From Syntrophaceae bacterium (GTDB lineage Bacteria > Desulfobacterota > BSN033 > UBA1163), in NCBI GenBank assembly GCA_013388645.1, contig JACAEV010000035.1, positions 1 through 40,855 of the forward strand: a stretch of DNA of 40,855 nucleotides, given 5' to 3'. Positions 23,019-30,599 of the stretch are shown in pieces (the stretch's first letter is position 1; every line of letters starts with the position of its first letter). The notes beneath the pieces were generated by a model that worked only from the letters and a program-made list of their open reading frames with translations, was not told where the DNA came from and did no database searches. The translations under genes and the position numbers were made by a program.

Positions 23019-23885
23019 ATGGGATATGTTGACCTTCATCTTCATACCACTGCCTCGGATGGGGTGCTTACCCCATCCCAAATTGTCAGGTACGCGAAAG
23101 CAAAGGGACTTCAGGCGATTGCCATTACTGATCATGATACCATTGAGGGGTTAGAAGAGGGTTTATTCGAAGGGGAGAAAATTGGGTTTGAGGTGATACC
23201 AGGCATCGAGGTGAGTGCTGAACATTCCCCTGGCTCGATGCATATCCTTGGATTTTTTTTAGATATTCATCATTCCCCCTTGCATGAAAAACTGAAATAT
23301 CTTCAAAAGGCCAGAGCGGAACGAAATCCAAAGATTTTAGAAAAGTTAAATCGCTTAGGAATCGATATCACCTTTGAAGAGGTTCTAAGAGCCTCTGGTG
23401 GGGGACAGGTTGGACGACCTCATTTTGCCAATGTACTTTTAGAAAAAAAGGTGGTCAGAAATTTTCAAGAAGCGTTTGATCGATTTTTGAAGAAAGGAGC
23501 CCCGGCCTATGTAGACAAATTTAGGTTTACGCCAAAAGAGGCCCTCCATTTTATTAACGAAGCCAAAGGAATAGCTGTTCTGGCTCATCCCAATACCCTC
23601 GGAATTGATCAGTACTCTGAGTTAGAGAAATTAGTCTTGCGGCTTGTGGGGGAGGGGCTAAGGGGAATAGAAGTTTATTATCCGGAACATTCCTTATCCG
23701 AGGTGGCTCAATATGAAACCCTGGCTAAAAGAAATGGCCTCCTGATCACCGGAGGTACAGACTATCATGGGATTGAAAAAAACGGGTTGGATATTGGAGT
23801 CGGCAGGGGAGAGATGAAGATTCCCTATTCGATGGTAGAGAATCTTAAGGCCTTAAGAAATAGGGTATCCGGAGCCTCATCATGA
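23019..23885 (+). CDS. PHP-domain phosphoesterase (RNase AM/TrpH-like)
   Basis: 288 residues with all PHP metal-binding motifs: VDLHLHTTASDG (4-15), AITDHDTIEG (34-43), PGIEVSAEH, the conserved AERNPKILEKL helix, GRPHFANVLL, AVLAHPNTLG and GGTDYHG. Length and motif order match the YciV/TrpH group, which includes RNase AM, a 5'-3' exonuclease acting on short RNA and DNA and on nucleoside 3',5'-bisphosphates. The structured repeat (copy A) lies just upstream. Its TGA overlaps an ATG of the next tiny ORF (ATGA at 23882-23885), which suggests coupling. Confidence 0.88.
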   Translation: MGYVDLHLHTTASDGVLTPSQIVRYAKAKGLQAIAITDHDTIEGLEEGLFEGEKIGFEVIPGIEVSAEHSPGSMHILGFFLDIHHSPLHEKLKYLQKARAERNPKILEKLNRLGIDITFEEVLRASGGGQVGRPHFANVLLEKKVVRNFQEAFDRFLKKGAPAYVDKFRFTPKEALHFINEAKGIAVLAHPNTLGIDQYSELEKLVLRLVGEGLRGIEVYYPEHSLSEVAQYETLAKRNGLLITGGTDYHGIEKNGLDIGVGRGEMKIPYSMVENLKALRNRVSGASS

Positions 23886-23902
23886 AGAGGGGAGAGGAAA
23901 CG

Positions 23903-24007
23903 ATGAAACGACGAAAAAAAACAAATCGTTTGAAGGCAGCATTGAAGAAGAAAAACATTAAACGCTCTTTAAGGAAGTCTGGGGGAGAAAGAAAATATCC
24001 AACCTAA
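23903..24007 (+). CDS. Very small, highly basic protein (34 residues)
   Basis: MKRRKKTNRLKAALKKKNIK then a short basic tail ending in YPT: about half the residues are Lys or Arg. The ATG at 23903 has GGAGAGG about 5 bases upstream. A longer reading from an ATG at 23882 (41 residues) overlaps the PHP stop codon by ATGA. The composition suggests nucleic-acid or ribosome binding. I do not recognise the family. The tight spacing between the PHP phosphoesterase and the radical SAM gene suggests co-transcription. Moderate confidence that it is translated. Confidence 0.5.
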   Translation: MKRRKKTNRLKAALKKKNIKRSLRKSGGERKYPT

Positions 24008-24056
24008 ACCCAACGTCTTATTAGAAGATAGAACCAATCTCTGTTTTAAACATGTC

Positions 24057-25343
24057 ATGGTCAGCTCTGAATATCCTCGGCTTATCTTTTCCGATCCCCA
24101 TGGGAATCTTTTTGATCATCCCTCACTGAGATTGACAGGGCGATCTGGAGATCGTTGGCTTCTTCCTGACCCATCAGAATTAGTGCCTTTGCCTAAGGGG
24201 AGTCAACTTTTTACCCTACCCGGGAGGATCCCCATTGGATGGGATGAAGAAAAGAAATCTTTCCTCTCTTTGGAAAAAGTTAAAATCGGGAGGAAAGAGG
24301 CGAACTGTATGGCTGTTGCGGCCTTCTTGCCGCCAGGATATATCCGGACTTTTCTCCCCGCCACACAACTTAAGCCAAAGGCCCCTATCTTACCCCTTTG
24401 GGCTTATAGTCCGGTGGGATGGAGGAAGGGGAAGTTTTGGGTGACCGGTGTATATATTGACCCAAATCCCCATTGGAATCCAAAATATTTTGGAAACGAT
24501 CATCTTTTGAAAAAGAGGGTTCATTCATTTCTCATTCAAAACCCCTCCAATCGCCTCCTCCAACAACTTTCGAAATGCGCTTTGGAATATCATTGTTTTG
24601 CAGCCAAGAATGTTTTTTTTCGAAGATGGGAATGCCCACTTCCCACTTCTCCTTCATGCAATGCCAATTGTCTGGGTTGCATTTCCCTTCAACCCTCTGA
24701 ATGCTGTCCTGCTTCCATGGAGAGGATTCAGTTTGTGCCAACGGTGGATGAAATCCTAAGGGTTGCCTTACCCCATTTGGAAAGGGCAGAGGATGCGATT
24801 GTCAGTTTCGGTCAGGGTTGTGAAGGGGAGCCGTTAATGCAGTGGAGACTTCTGGAAAGATCGATCCATGAACTTCGAGAAAGGACAGACCGCGGGACCA
24901 TTCATCTCAATACCAATGGTAGCTTTCCAGATCGGATTGCAACACTTTGCGACGTTGGCCTCGATAGCCTTCGTGTCACGCTGAACAGTCCTCATCGCAA
25001 ATATTATAACCGCTACCATCAGCCCAAGGGGTATACCTTTGGAAAAGTAGTGGGCTCCTTGGTCAAAGCCAAGGAAAAAGGGATTTACACTTCAATCAAT
25101 CTCCTCGTCTTCCCAGGATTCACGGACAAGATGGAAGAGATAGAGGGATTGATCGAATTAATCAGAGAGACTCATCTTGATCTCATCCAGATGCGAAATC
25201 TTAATATCGATCCTGATCTCTATCTCAAGGTCATGGGTAAGGGGGAAGGATTGGGGATTTCTCAGATGATTGAAATTCTTAAAGAGGAATTTCCTCATTT
25301 ACAATTTGGTTATTTCAACCGCACCAAAGAGAAGTTTAGATAA
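24057..25343 (+). CDS. Radical SAM protein with an uncharacterised N-terminal domain
   Basis: 428 residues. The radical SAM cluster site is C201-x3-C205-x2-C208 (PSCNANCLGC), followed by Cys216/Cys217 in PSECCPAS that may help bind another cluster. The SAM-binding glycine-rich region is AIVSFGQGCEGEPLM; HLNTNGSFPDRIATLCDVGLDSLRVTLNS and SINLLVFPGFTD are standard barrel strands. The first 195 residues form a separate, proline- and tryptophan-rich domain (PRLIFSDPHGNLFDHP; AYSPVGWRKGKFWVTGVYID) that I cannot assign. No peptide substrate gene with a recognisable leader is adjacent, apart from the tiny basic protein 49 bp upstream. No good ribosome-binding site precedes the ATG, so the exact start is open. 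Function unknown. Confidence 0.8.
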   Translation: MVSSEYPRLIFSDPHGNLFDHPSLRLTGRSGDRWLLPDPSELVPLPKGSQLFTLPGRIPIGWDEEKKSFLSLEKVKIGRKEANCMAVAAFLPPGYIRTFLPATQLKPKAPILPLWAYSPVGWRKGKFWVTGVYIDPNPHWNPKYFGNDHLLKKRVHSFLIQNPSNRLLQQLSKCALEYHCFAAKNVFFRRWECPLPTSPSCNANCLGCISLQPSECCPASMERIQFVPTVDEILRVALPHLERAEDAIVSFGQGCEGEPLMQWRLLERSIHELRERTDRGTIHLNTNGSFPDRIATLCDVGLDSLRVTLNSPHRKYYNRYHQPKGYTFGKVVGSLVKAKEKGIYTSINLLVFPGFTDKMEEIEGLIELIRETHLDLIQMRNLNIDPDLYLKVMGKGEGLGISQMIEILKEEFPHLQFGYFNRTKEKFR

Positions 25344-25352
25344 CGGATTAAG

Positions 25353-25461
25353 GCTGAGCCCGTGGCTCCCAAAAGACGTCCCACAAGGGGCGAATATCCC
25401 GTACCAGAGGACCGATTCCCCCGCATGTAGAACCCGTGGTCCTCTTGGCTCGGGATAGAAT
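25353..25461 (-). repeat. Structured dispersed repeat, copy B
   Basis: Minus-strand counterpart of copy A. AGAGGAC/GTCCTCT and GGTACGGGATATTCGCC are identical, while the second stem reads CTTGTGG/CCACGGG (plus-strand 25381-25387 and 25359-25365) instead of CTCGCGG/CCGCGAG. It still pairs, using G-U pairs in an RNA. It lies between the radical SAM gene and azlC, in the opposite orientation to copy A, beginning 10 bases after the radical SAM stop codon. Confidence 0.75.
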
Positions 25462-25511
25462 ATAACCCTTGGGACTCTTGATCTTGATCGTTAGGTGATG
25501 AGAGTTTCATC

Positions 25512-26201
25512 ATGCTGAATATCAACCCATTCAGGGAGGGAGTGAAAGCAGCCCTTCCTATTGTTTTGGGATATTTGCCTGTGGGAATGGCATTCGGCTT
25601 ATTGGCACGACAATCCGGTCTTACTCCAATCGAAGCGGGTTCGATGAGTCTTCTTGTCTACGCAGGGGCCAGTCAATTCTTAGCGATCGATATGATTTCT
25701 AAGAGTATTTCATGGTTTCCCATTGTGGTCACCACCTTTTTCATTAATCTCCGACACCTCCTGATGAGCTCTGCTCTTTCTCTCCATTTCAAGGAATATG
25801 GACTTCGAACGCTGACCTTCTTATCGGCACAGCTGACCGATGAATCCTTTGCTGTAGCGATGTCGAATCCTTCGAAAATTTCAAATCGTCCCTCCTATCT
25901 ATTTGGACTCCAGATAACCTCCCAGATAGGATGGATTGTTGGCTCCGTTAGCGGAGCCTTATTTGGAAAGTGGGTCGATCATAAAGAGTATGGGATCCCT
26001 TTCGCACTCTCCAGCCTTTTTATCTGTCTGCTCGTCCTTCAAATCAATAGCATCCACCATCTTTGGGTGATGGTGATTGCTGGAATTGCCTCTGTTTTTT
26101 TTAAATGGGTTTTTCCAGGGAATTGGTACCTTCTGCTGACAGCCCTTTTCGCTTCAGGAATAGGGATCACCATTGAAATGGTGATGAGGGACCAGAAATG
26201 A
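25512..26201 (+). CDS. azlC: AzlC family branched-chain amino acid exporter, large subunit
   Basis: 229 residues, about seven hydrophobic helices. Diagnostic AzlC sequence: FREGVKAALPIVLGYLPVGMAFGLLA at the N terminus, MSLLVYAGASQFLAI in helix 2, FFINLRHLLMSSALS and LTDESFAVA. With the small subunit AzlD it exports branched-chain amino acids or azaleucine, and in other bacteria methionine (BrnFE). The ATG is overlapped by no upstream gene; the next gene, azlD, begins in an ATGA overlap with its stop codon. Confidence 0.93.
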   Translation: MLNINPFREGVKAALPIVLGYLPVGMAFGLLARQSGLTPIEAGSMSLLVYAGASQFLAIDMISKSISWFPIVVTTFFINLRHLLMSSALSLHFKEYGLRTLTFLSAQLTDESFAVAMSNPSKISNRPSYLFGLQITSQIGWIVGSVSGALFGKWVDHKEYGIPFALSSLFICLLVLQINSIHHLWVMVIAGIASVFFKWVFPGNWYLLLTALFASGIGITIEMVMRDQK

Positions 26202-26515
26202 GAATTTCGGTATTGATTCTCATCTTAGGAATGGGCCTTGTGACTTTTTTACCCCGTTTTCTTCCTATGGCCTTTTTGACTCGATGGGCCATCCCAGAAA
26301 GGGTGAAAATGGGATTGGGCTATATTCCGATTTCGATTTTGAGTGCCATTGTTTTTCCTATTCTCTTTTTCAATGTTGAAGGAGAAATTGAAATTCAAGC
26401 CCATGCTCTTCTTTCTGCTATCCCCATTTTCATCTTTGCCTGGAAGGTGAAAAGCCTTTGGGGGTCTGTCATCCTGGGGATGTTGGTTTACTGGGGTTTG
26501 GGATTCTTTTTTTGA
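26198..26515 (+). CDS. azlD: AzlD family branched-chain amino acid exporter, small subunit
   Basis: 105 residues with about four hydrophobic segments: ILILGMGLVTFLPRFLPMAFL at the N terminus, the conserved VKMGLGYIPISILSAIVFP and the final WGSVILGMLVYWGLGF. This is the usual short partner of AzlC. ATGA overlap at 26198-26201 couples it to azlC. It converges on the methyltransferase gene with only 6 bp between stop codons. Confidence 0.9.
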   Translation: MRISVLILILGMGLVTFLPRFLPMAFLTRWAIPERVKMGLGYIPISILSAIVFPILFFNVEGEIEIQAHALLSAIPIFIFAWKVKSLWGSVILGMLVYWGLGFFF

Positions 26516-26521
26516 ACCCTC

Positions 26522-27097
26522 TTAAAGCTTTTCGGCAATCAGGCTTGCAATCGCTTTTCTCTTCCCGCCTATCCTGAAGATCCCTTCGCGATAGAAAAGT
26601 ATTCTAAAATCCCTGAAGAGGTGAAGAAGCTCATTTGACCTTAAAAAATATTTTGCATGCTTGGGTCCACTTGTGCCGAGGGTTCGATGCTCGAGTATAT
26701 AAGTCTCGAAGACCACCCTTCCACCTTTTTTAAGTCCTTTTTTCATTCTTGGAATGAGGCGACGTTTGAGAAAATAAAAATTGGCAATGAGATGATATCG
26801 ATCTTTCTCAATCCGGTAGCGGTCGAGATCAACTGGGTAAGTGTTTATTTTAACCCCTTGTTCTCTGGCTAATTTTTTGGCTTTCTTCAACCCTTTCTCA
26901 GAGATATCCACCGCATCCACTTCAAATCCATTTTGAGCCAGGAAGACCGCATTTCGGCCTTCCCCTGTAGCCATGTCCAGGGCTTTTCCTCTTGGAAGGA
27001 GATGGATATGTTTTTTTAGAAAAGGGTTGGGTTTTTTCCCAAAGGCAAATTCCCTCCTTCCGAATCTCTTATTCCATCTTTCTTGATCAGCTTTCAT
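26522..27097 (-). CDS. Class I SAM-dependent methyltransferase (TehB-like)
   Basis: 191 residues, single methyltransferase domain. RWNKRFGRREFAFGKKPNPFL is the N-terminal lead of TehB/thiopurine-like enzymes. Motif I KALDMATGEGRNAVFLAQ (about 38-55), acidic end of strand 2 VDAVDISEKGLKKAKKLA, and motif IV LIANFYFLKRRLIPRMKKGLKKGGRVVFETY. Likely substrates are small molecules such as oxyanions of tellurium or selenium, thiols or quinone precursors; the sequence does not decide. It stands alone on this strand, facing azlD. Confidence 0.82.
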   Translation of the reverse strand: MKADQERWNKRFGRREFAFGKKPNPFLKKHIHLLPRGKALDMATGEGRNAVFLAQNGFEVDAVDISEKGLKKAKKLAREQGVKINTYPVDLDRYRIEKDRYHLIANFYFLKRRLIPRMKKGLKKGGRVVFETYILEHRTLGTSGPKHAKYFLRSNELLHLFRDFRILFYREGIFRIGGKRKAIASLIAEKL

Positions 27098-27219
27098 AAT
27101 CGCTCCCTCTCCCCTCGCCTCATTCTAACCTCTCTGCAGAAGAGTGGCTGGTGACCTCATGGCTTGTATTCGAATTTTAAAGCAGTTTTTAAGAAATTAA
27201 AAACGAGAAAAAATTTCCC

Positions 27220-27248
27220 TTGACATCCTTTAGGGAGGATAGTATAAA
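27220..27248 (+). promoter_or_regulatory. Consensus sigma-70 promoter of lexA-dinB
   Basis: TTGACA (27220-27225), exact 17-base spacer, TATAAA (27243-27248). The best promoter in the window. The palindromic operator begins 3 bases after the -10 box, covering the start point. Confidence 0.88.
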
Positions 27249-27250
27249 TA

Positions 27251-27266
27251 GTCTACATATGTAGAC
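27251..27266. promoter_or_regulatory. Putative LexA operator (perfect 16-bp palindrome)
   Basis: GTCTACATATGTAGAC, perfectly symmetrical, lying over the lexA transcription start. It matches neither the Escherichia (CTGT...ACAG) nor the Bacillus (GAAC...GTTC) SOS box. Its position and the autoregulation known for LexA make it the likely SOS box of this lineage. Confidence 0.75.
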
Positions 27267-27309
27267 CTATCCCAAAAAGGAGATTTGGAAATGGAAAGGG
27301 AGAATGGCG

Positions 27310-27930
27310 ATGGAAAATGAACTAACCGAAAGGCAAAAGGAAGTGTTCGATTTTTTAAAAGATTTTCTTAGAGTGAAGGGATTCCCTCCTACACTCCGTG
27401 AAATTGCTTCTCACTTTGGGTTGAGAGGACCGAAAGGTCCTCAGAAGACCCTAAACATCCTGGCGAGGAAGGGTTATATCCGTAAAATCCCTGGAGGTTC
27501 AAGGGCGATTGAAATTTTAAGCTATCCCCAATTTAGCCTCACCCATATCCTTTCTGTGCCAATAATCGGGAGGGTTCGCGCGGGCGAACCCATTCTTGCC
27601 ATCGAGAATATCGAAGGTTACCTCAATTTCGACCGGAGTCTCGTTTCTTCTGAAGATGTCTTTTTACTCCGGGTGGAGGGAGAGAGCATGATCGATGACC
27701 ACATTCAGGATGGAGATTTTGCTCTGGTGAAGCCACAGGCCACAGCAGAAAATGGTGAGATTGTCGTGGTTTTAATCGAAGAGGAAGCGACGATCAAGAG
27801 GATCTTTAGAAAAAGAGATTTGATTCGGCTTGAACCTTCGAACCCCAAGATGGAGCCTATTGTTGTCAAAAAAGGAGAGAAAAGGATTACCATCGTGGGG
27901 AAGGTGGTTGGGATTTTTAGGAAGCTGTAA
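27310..27930 (+). CDS. lexA: LexA repressor, SOS regulator
   Basis: 206 residues from the ATG at 27310 (GGGAG 7-8 bases upstream); an in-frame ATG at 27304 is too close to that site. The winged helix-turn-helix is LTERQKEVFDFLKDFLRVKGFPPTLREIASHFGL, then RGPKGPQKTLNILARKGYI. Self-cleavage machinery is complete: Ala-Gly bond in GRVRAGEPI (Ala91-Gly92), nucleophile Ser126 in VEGESMIDD and general-base Lys163 in EATIKRIF. LexA represses DNA-damage genes until RecA filaments trigger cleavage. The recognition-helix region differs from the usual GLRSPNAAEEHLK, which fits the unusual operator. dinB follows 88 bp downstream on the same strand. Confidence 0.96.
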   Translation: MENELTERQKEVFDFLKDFLRVKGFPPTLREIASHFGLRGPKGPQKTLNILARKGYIRKIPGGSRAIEILSYPQFSLTHILSVPIIGRVRAGEPILAIENIEGYLNFDRSLVSSEDVFLLRVEGESMIDDHIQDGDFALVKPQATAENGEIVVVLIEEEATIKRIFRKRDLIRLEPSNPKMEPIVVKKGEKRITIVGKVVGIFRKL

Positions 27931-28018
27931 TAAAGAGAGGGGGCAAGGGGTCAAGGGTCCAAGTAAAGACTTCGCCTCCTATATCCTTGAACCCTTGAAT
28001 CCTCGAATCCTAATCATT

Positions 28019-29173
28019 ATGGAACCACGCATTATTCTTCACCTCGACATGGATGCCTTTTTTATTTCGGTGGAGCAGAGGGATAACCCTCTTCTTCGAG
28101 AAAAACCTGCCGCAGTTTGTGGTTCCCTTTCTCGGAGTGTGATCACCTCTGCCACCTATGAGGCAAGGCCTTATGGAATTCGGGCCGGGATGTCCACCCA
28201 GGAGGCAAAAAGGCGATGCCCTCATTTGATTCTTGTGAAAGGAAACCATTCGAAATATACAGAGACAGCCGCTCGAATATTTTCATTATTAAGAAAGTTC
28301 ACTCCTTTGGTAGAAGTTGCCTCCGTTGATGAGGCCTATCTGGATATCACCGAATCTCTCCTCCTCTTTCAATCTCCTCACCACATCGCCCAATCAATAA
28401 AAAATCAAATCCGAAAATGTGAACGATTGACTTGCTCTATTGGGATCGCTCCCAATAAACTCCTTGCAAAATTGGGGAGTCGCCTGAAAAAGCCTGATGG
28501 GTTGGTGGTCATTAAAAAAGAAGAGGTGGGAGAGTTGCTTAAGGACCTCCCGGTGTCCAAGCTGAATGGAATTGGTCCCAAACTGGGTGAGGCGTTAAAT
28601 TCAATGGGCATCTTCACCTGCGGTCAATTGGGAAAATTCCCAGTTTCTATTTTATCCGATCGGTTTGGTATCATCGGGGAGAGGCTTCACGAGATGGGTT
28701 TGGGATTGGATGATCGTCCTGTGGTGCCTTTTGACGAGGGAGAGGATTCAAAATCAATCAGCCACAGCGTCACCCTCGAAAAAGATACCTCTGAGCCAAA
28801 TATTCTTAAAACGGTACTTCTCCAACTCTCGGAAAAGGTCTCCAGGAGGATGAGAAAGGATGGTTTTTATGGAAAGAGGGTTGTCGTGACCGTCCGATAC
28901 TCCGATTTTTTTACCTTCTCTAAACAAAAAACCCTTTCCCGATGGGTGAATAGTGGGGATGAAATATTTAAACAGGCTTTTGAGATTTTCGAGGCAGTTT
29001 CCCATCCCAAACCTATTCGTCTTCTCGGGGTTGGAGTCTCCCAGTTGAAAAAAGAATGGTATCAGTTAGGTCTTTTTGAGCGGAGAGATAAGAAGGACAG
29101 TTTGCTCAAGGCCATGGACCGAGTCAATGAACGATTTGGAGATTGGACATTGACCTGGGCTGGGCTTTATTAA
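28019..29173 (+). CDS. dinB: DNA polymerase IV (Y-family)
   Basis: 384 residues from the ATG at 28019. Y-family motifs: HLDMDAFFISVEQ with metal ligands Asp10 and (in the Asp-Met-Asp) Asp12, CGSLSRSVITSATYEARPYGIRAGMS, catalytic SVDEAYLDIT with Asp104/Glu105, SCSIGIAPNKLLAKLGSRLKKPDG and helix-hairpin-helix LNGIGPKLGEAL. The C-terminal little-finger domain (SVTLEKDT...VTVRYSDFFTFSKQKTL) is complete; a terminal beta-clamp-like LFER follows. It makes error-prone bypass synthesis in the SOS response. The frame is open upstream into lexA, but the added 63 residues lie over lexA and the spacer and do not resemble a polymerase, so that extension is rejected. Placement 88 bp after lexA suggests one SOS transcript. 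Confidence 0.95.
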   Translation: MEPRIILHLDMDAFFISVEQRDNPLLREKPAAVCGSLSRSVITSATYEARPYGIRAGMSTQEAKRRCPHLILVKGNHSKYTETAARIFSLLRKFTPLVEVASVDEAYLDITESLLLFQSPHHIAQSIKNQIRKCERLTCSIGIAPNKLLAKLGSRLKKPDGLVVIKKEEVGELLKDLPVSKLNGIGPKLGEALNSMGIFTCGQLGKFPVSILSDRFGIIGERLHEMGLGLDDRPVVPFDEGEDSKSISHSVTLEKDTSEPNILKTVLLQLSEKVSRRMRKDGFYGKRVVVTVRYSDFFTFSKQKTLSRWVNSGDEIFKQAFEIFEAVSHPKPIRLLGVGVSQLKKEWYQLGLFERRDKKDSLLKAMDRVNERFGDWTLTWAGLY

Positions 29174-29176
29174 TGT

Positions 29177-29797
29177 TTATTCGACCCATACCGCCCTTGG
29201 CTTCTCTGGCTTTTGGGGGCGTTCTTCGAAGACAAGAAAAGAAAAAAGAGTTATTTTTATATAAGGGAGATCACTTGATTTGCCCCCTATAGGGAAATGG
29301 AGAGACTCTACCCGTCTACTCAAAGATTGTGAGGGGAAGTGGATGATCGGTGTGGAGGGAATAAAGAGGGGAAGTATTTTTACACACCCATAGATCATCC
29401 ATACCGCCGCAAATCCGTAACAACCCAGTAGGGCCAATTCTTTCCAACCCATCCCATAGCGGAAACGAAGACGGTATCTAAACCCATCTCTTACTATTCC
29501 ATCTTTTTTATCCCCGATCATTTTTATTAACTGCTTTCTCATATTGAATTGTTGAATTTCGGCCAACAGAAAAAAAGGAGTATGTTTTGACAGACCTTTT
29601 TCAAGGGTAGATATTTTTTCTGGTTTAGACATTCTTCTCCAATTCTCGGGAAGATCGATCTCGACTTCCCGTTTGTCAAAATGCCACTCATAACTGAGGG
29701 GGAGAATGATTCCTACCAGAAGGGATAACACCCAAGTGACTCTCCAAAAACTTTTTCTTATATTTAGGCTCTTCTCTTCATTTATTCGATGCATCAT
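29177..29797 (-). CDS. Membrane protein of unknown function
   Basis: 206 residues, no family recognised. One helix near the N terminus (VTWVLSLLVGIILPLSY) and another near residues 117-140 (ELALLGCYGFAAVWMIYGCVKILPLF) enclose a basic, helical periplasmic or cytoplasmic stretch that includes REVEIDLPENWRRMSKPEKI. The C terminus is proline- and basic-residue-rich. It lies immediately (3 bp) after the convergent dinB stop and 68 bp downstream of the histidine-kinase-like gene on the same strand, so it may belong to that small cluster. Start at the ATG at 29797; no strong ribosome-binding site is seen. Confidence 0.6.
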   Translation of the reverse strand: MMHRINEEKSLNIRKSFWRVTWVLSLLVGIILPLSYEWHFDKREVEIDLPENWRRMSKPEKISTLEKGLSKHTPFFLLAEIQQFNMRKQLIKMIGDKKDGIVRDGFRYRLRFRYGMGWKELALLGCYGFAAVWMIYGCVKILPLFIPSTPIIHFPSQSLSRRVESLHFPIGGKSSDLPYIKITLFSFLVFEERPQKPEKPRAVWVE

Positions 29798-29865
29798 GCT
29801 TCATCGCCTAAAGTTCCTTGTTCATTTGGTACATCTCCAATGATGGAAAATAGAAAAAAATAGTA

Positions 29866-30582
29866 CTAATTATCCAAGATTTTAAGAAGGTTGTTTGGTG
29901 GGTTGGTGACCATCGGTTCGTAAAACAATACTTTTCTTCTCTCCATAGGAAATCGTAAAGAGATCATTATTTCCGACCGGCCTTCATTTGCTTCCCATTT
30001 CAATATTCCCTGGTTTTTCTGTACCATTTCCTGAATCATCCGTAACATGAGGTCCATCGAACTATCTAATCGAAGAGAAGGAACCTTCTCCCCTGAAGAG
30101 GCGACCGATATCTCAACGCCTCCTCCAAACTCCCCGAAACAAGTCTGAGCCCCTCCCTCGTCCTTCAAATGGGGAAAGGACTTAGTTGATATTGTGACCT
30201 TTCCCCTGCGTGGTGTGGAGGCCATGATATAGTGGAGGGCTGAATTTAAAATATACTTCAATGGTTCATCGGAAACGATGATTTCGGGAAGATCCTTCTC
30301 CAATGTTTTAAATAACCTTACTTCCCTTTCTTCGAAATGGGTTTGGTATTTCTTTGATAACTCCTCGACCAGGGTGTTCACGGTATTGCTTTTTTGAAGG
30401 GGAGTCGTAATGTAACAATAGTCGAGAAGACTGTTTAGCCATAAGTCGGCTTGATCGATTTCCTCGTTGATCCTTCGCCTGAGAAAGTTACCAAATTCCT
30501 TATCGCTGAATTTATTCTGAGAGAGAAGGGTCAGCTTTTTGATGGAGTCCAGAGTCCTTTTTGTATAATGAACCCACCCCAT
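29866..30582 (-). CDS. Degenerate histidine kinase-like protein
   Basis: 238 residues from an ATG at 30582, 17 bp after the stop of the Fn3-like gene, with AAGGA overlapping that stop. The plan is a helical dimerisation region (KRTLDSIKKLTLLSQNKFSDKEFGNFLRRRI) followed by a HATPase-like domain: DEPLKYILNSALHYIMAS is an N-box with its Asn, and MLRMIQEMVQKNQGILKWEA...GRSEIMISLRFP matches the end of the fold. However the phospho-accepting His is absent from the helical region, and the DxGxG and GxGxG nucleotide loops are replaced (VASSGEKVPSLRLDSSMDL). It therefore looks like a pseudokinase or scaffold. No receiver domain is nearby. The open frame extends 57 codons further upstream over the Fn3 gene in another frame; that part is not credible. 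Confidence 0.6.
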   Translation of the reverse strand: MGWVHYTKRTLDSIKKLTLLSQNKFSDKEFGNFLRRRINEEIDQADLWLNSLLDYCYITTPLQKSNTVNTLVEELSKKYQTHFEEREVRLFKTLEKDLPEIIVSDEPLKYILNSALHYIMASTPRRGKVTISTKSFPHLKDEGGAQTCFGEFGGGVEISVASSGEKVPSLRLDSSMDLMLRMIQEMVQKNQGILKWEANEGRSEIMISLRFPMERRKVLFYEPMVTNPPNNLLKILDN

Positions 30583-30599
30583 CAAAAACTGAGGTTCCT

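Noticed and set aside
22779-23135. 118-codon minus-strand frame with a segment resembling the frame at 25270-25458
   Set aside because: The similarity is simply the translated structured repeat in both places; neither frame looks like a real gene.
27830-28018. Upstream extension of dinB by 63 codons
   Set aside because: It lies in lexA and the spacer and has no polymerase similarity; ATG 28019 begins with the correct MEPRIILHLDMDAFF.
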